Positions 4,732 to 5,146 of a stretch of DNA of 5,146 nt are shown here, one piece after another. Each line of letters starts with the position of its first letter. Position 1 is the first letter of the stretch. Origin of the DNA: GCA-003244245 sp964250265. GTDB lineage: Bacteria; Actinomycetota; Actinomycetes; Mycobacteriales; Pseudonocardiaceae. The notes under the pieces were generated by a model. It saw nothing but the letters and a program-made list of their open reading frames with translations, did not search any database and was not told the DNA's origin. The stretch covers positions 1 through 5,146 of the forward strand of contig CAXUFG010000298.1 in the NCBI GenBank assembly GCA_964250265.1, in the 5' to 3' direction. A program made the translations under genes and the position numbers.

Positions 4732-5146
4732 GTGGCACTGGCCCTCTACCGCAAGTACCGCCCGGCGTCCTTCGCCGAGGTGATCGGCCAGGACCATGTG
4801 ACCGAACCGCTGCGCACCGCGCTGGCCGCTGGCCGGATCAACCACGCCTACCTGTTCTCCGGCCCGCGTGGCTGCGGGAAGACCTCCAGCGCGCGCATCC
4901 TGGCCCGCTCGCTGAACTGCGCTCAGGGTCCGACCGCGGACCCGTGCGGGGTCTGCCCGTCCTGTGTCGCGCTGGCGCCCGAGGGCCCCGGGTCGATCGA
5001 TGTCGTCGAGCTCGACGCGGCCAGCCATGGCGGCGTGGATGACGCCCGCGACCTGCGGGATCGCGCGTTCTACGCCCCCGCCGAGTCCCGGTACCGGGTG
5101 TTCATCATCGATGAGGCGCACATGGTCACCACGCAGGGTTTCAACG
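4732..5146 (+). CDS. dnaX: DNA polymerase III tau/gamma subunit, N-terminal part (runs off the window)
   Basis: This is the clamp-loader ATPase subunit of the replicative polymerase; tau links polymerase cores and loads the beta clamp. The window holds 138 codons of the AAA+ domain. It opens with ALYRKYRPASFAEVIGQDHV (residues 4-23). Walker A GPRGCGKT is at 44-51, and the zinc module has Cys63, Cys72, Cys75 and Cys78. VVELDAASHGGVDD follows at 91-104, and Walker B with DEAH is at 127-130. All are intact, and the reading frame stays open to the right edge. The GTG at 4732 is chosen because the conserved ALYRKYRP begins three residues later and stops or poor sequence lie upstream. It is divergent from the sigma-factor operon. 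The identity is very secure from the near match to actinobacterial DnaX. Confidence 0.97.
   Translation, partial: MALALYRKYRPASFAEVIGQDHVTEPLRTALAAGRINHAYLFSGPRGCGKTSSARILARSLNCAQGPTADPCGVCPSCVALAPEGPGSIDVVELDAASHGGVDDARDLRDRAFYAPAESRYRVFIIDEAHMVTTQGFN

Noticed and set aside
4600..5121. Minus-strand open frame of 173 codons opposite dnaX
   Set aside because: The plus strand is unmistakably DnaX with Walker A, zinc cysteines and DEAH, so the minus frame is its shadow.

Overview
The window is uniformly GC-rich, with third codon positions dominated by G/C, GTG and TTG starts, and strong actinobacterial hallmarks. These are a compact SRP RNA beside a serine tRNA, and a DnaX N-terminus that closely matches my memory of the mycobacterial protein. 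It is most likely chromosomal DNA of an actinomycete (Actinomycetota). Genus-level placement is not supported by the sequence alone.

Layout. (1) Positions 15-331 hold two RNA genes, divergent from a shared 141-base spacer: tRNA-Ser(GGA) on the minus strand and the small SRP RNA (ffs) on the plus strand, each with a plausible housekeeping promoter. (2) Positions 377-1470 hold two plus-strand genes: a short coiled-coil protein of unknown function and a siderophore-interacting-protein-type FAD/NAD(P)H reductase. (3) Positions 1409-4461 hold a minus-strand, operon-like run read as ECF sigma factor, Rieske 2Fe-2S membrane protein, cupredoxin lipoprotein, Tat-exported metallophosphoesterase, four-helix membrane protein. 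Three of its four junctions are 4-base start/stop overlaps. The metallophosphoesterase is broken by a one-base frameshift near 2188. (4) From 4732 to the right edge is the start of dnaX (DNA polymerase III tau/gamma), reading rightward and divergent from the sigma factor.

How the genes may work together. The minus-strand run combines a regulator, an extracytoplasmic iron-sulfur protein, an extracytoplasmic copper protein, an exported phosphoesterase and a small membrane protein. The Rieske protein starts inside the sigma-factor stop codon. It carries about 86 mostly hydrophilic residues before a single Tat-like membrane segment, the topology of transmembrane anti-sigma factors. The most interesting reading is an envelope redox-sensing unit in which the state of the Rieske domain controls release of the sigma factor, with the cupredoxin as a possible electron partner. 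This is inference. The convergent flavin reductase overlaps the last gene of the run by 62 bases and may or may not belong to the same system. The whole block sits between ffs and dnaX, both of which are housekeeping loci.
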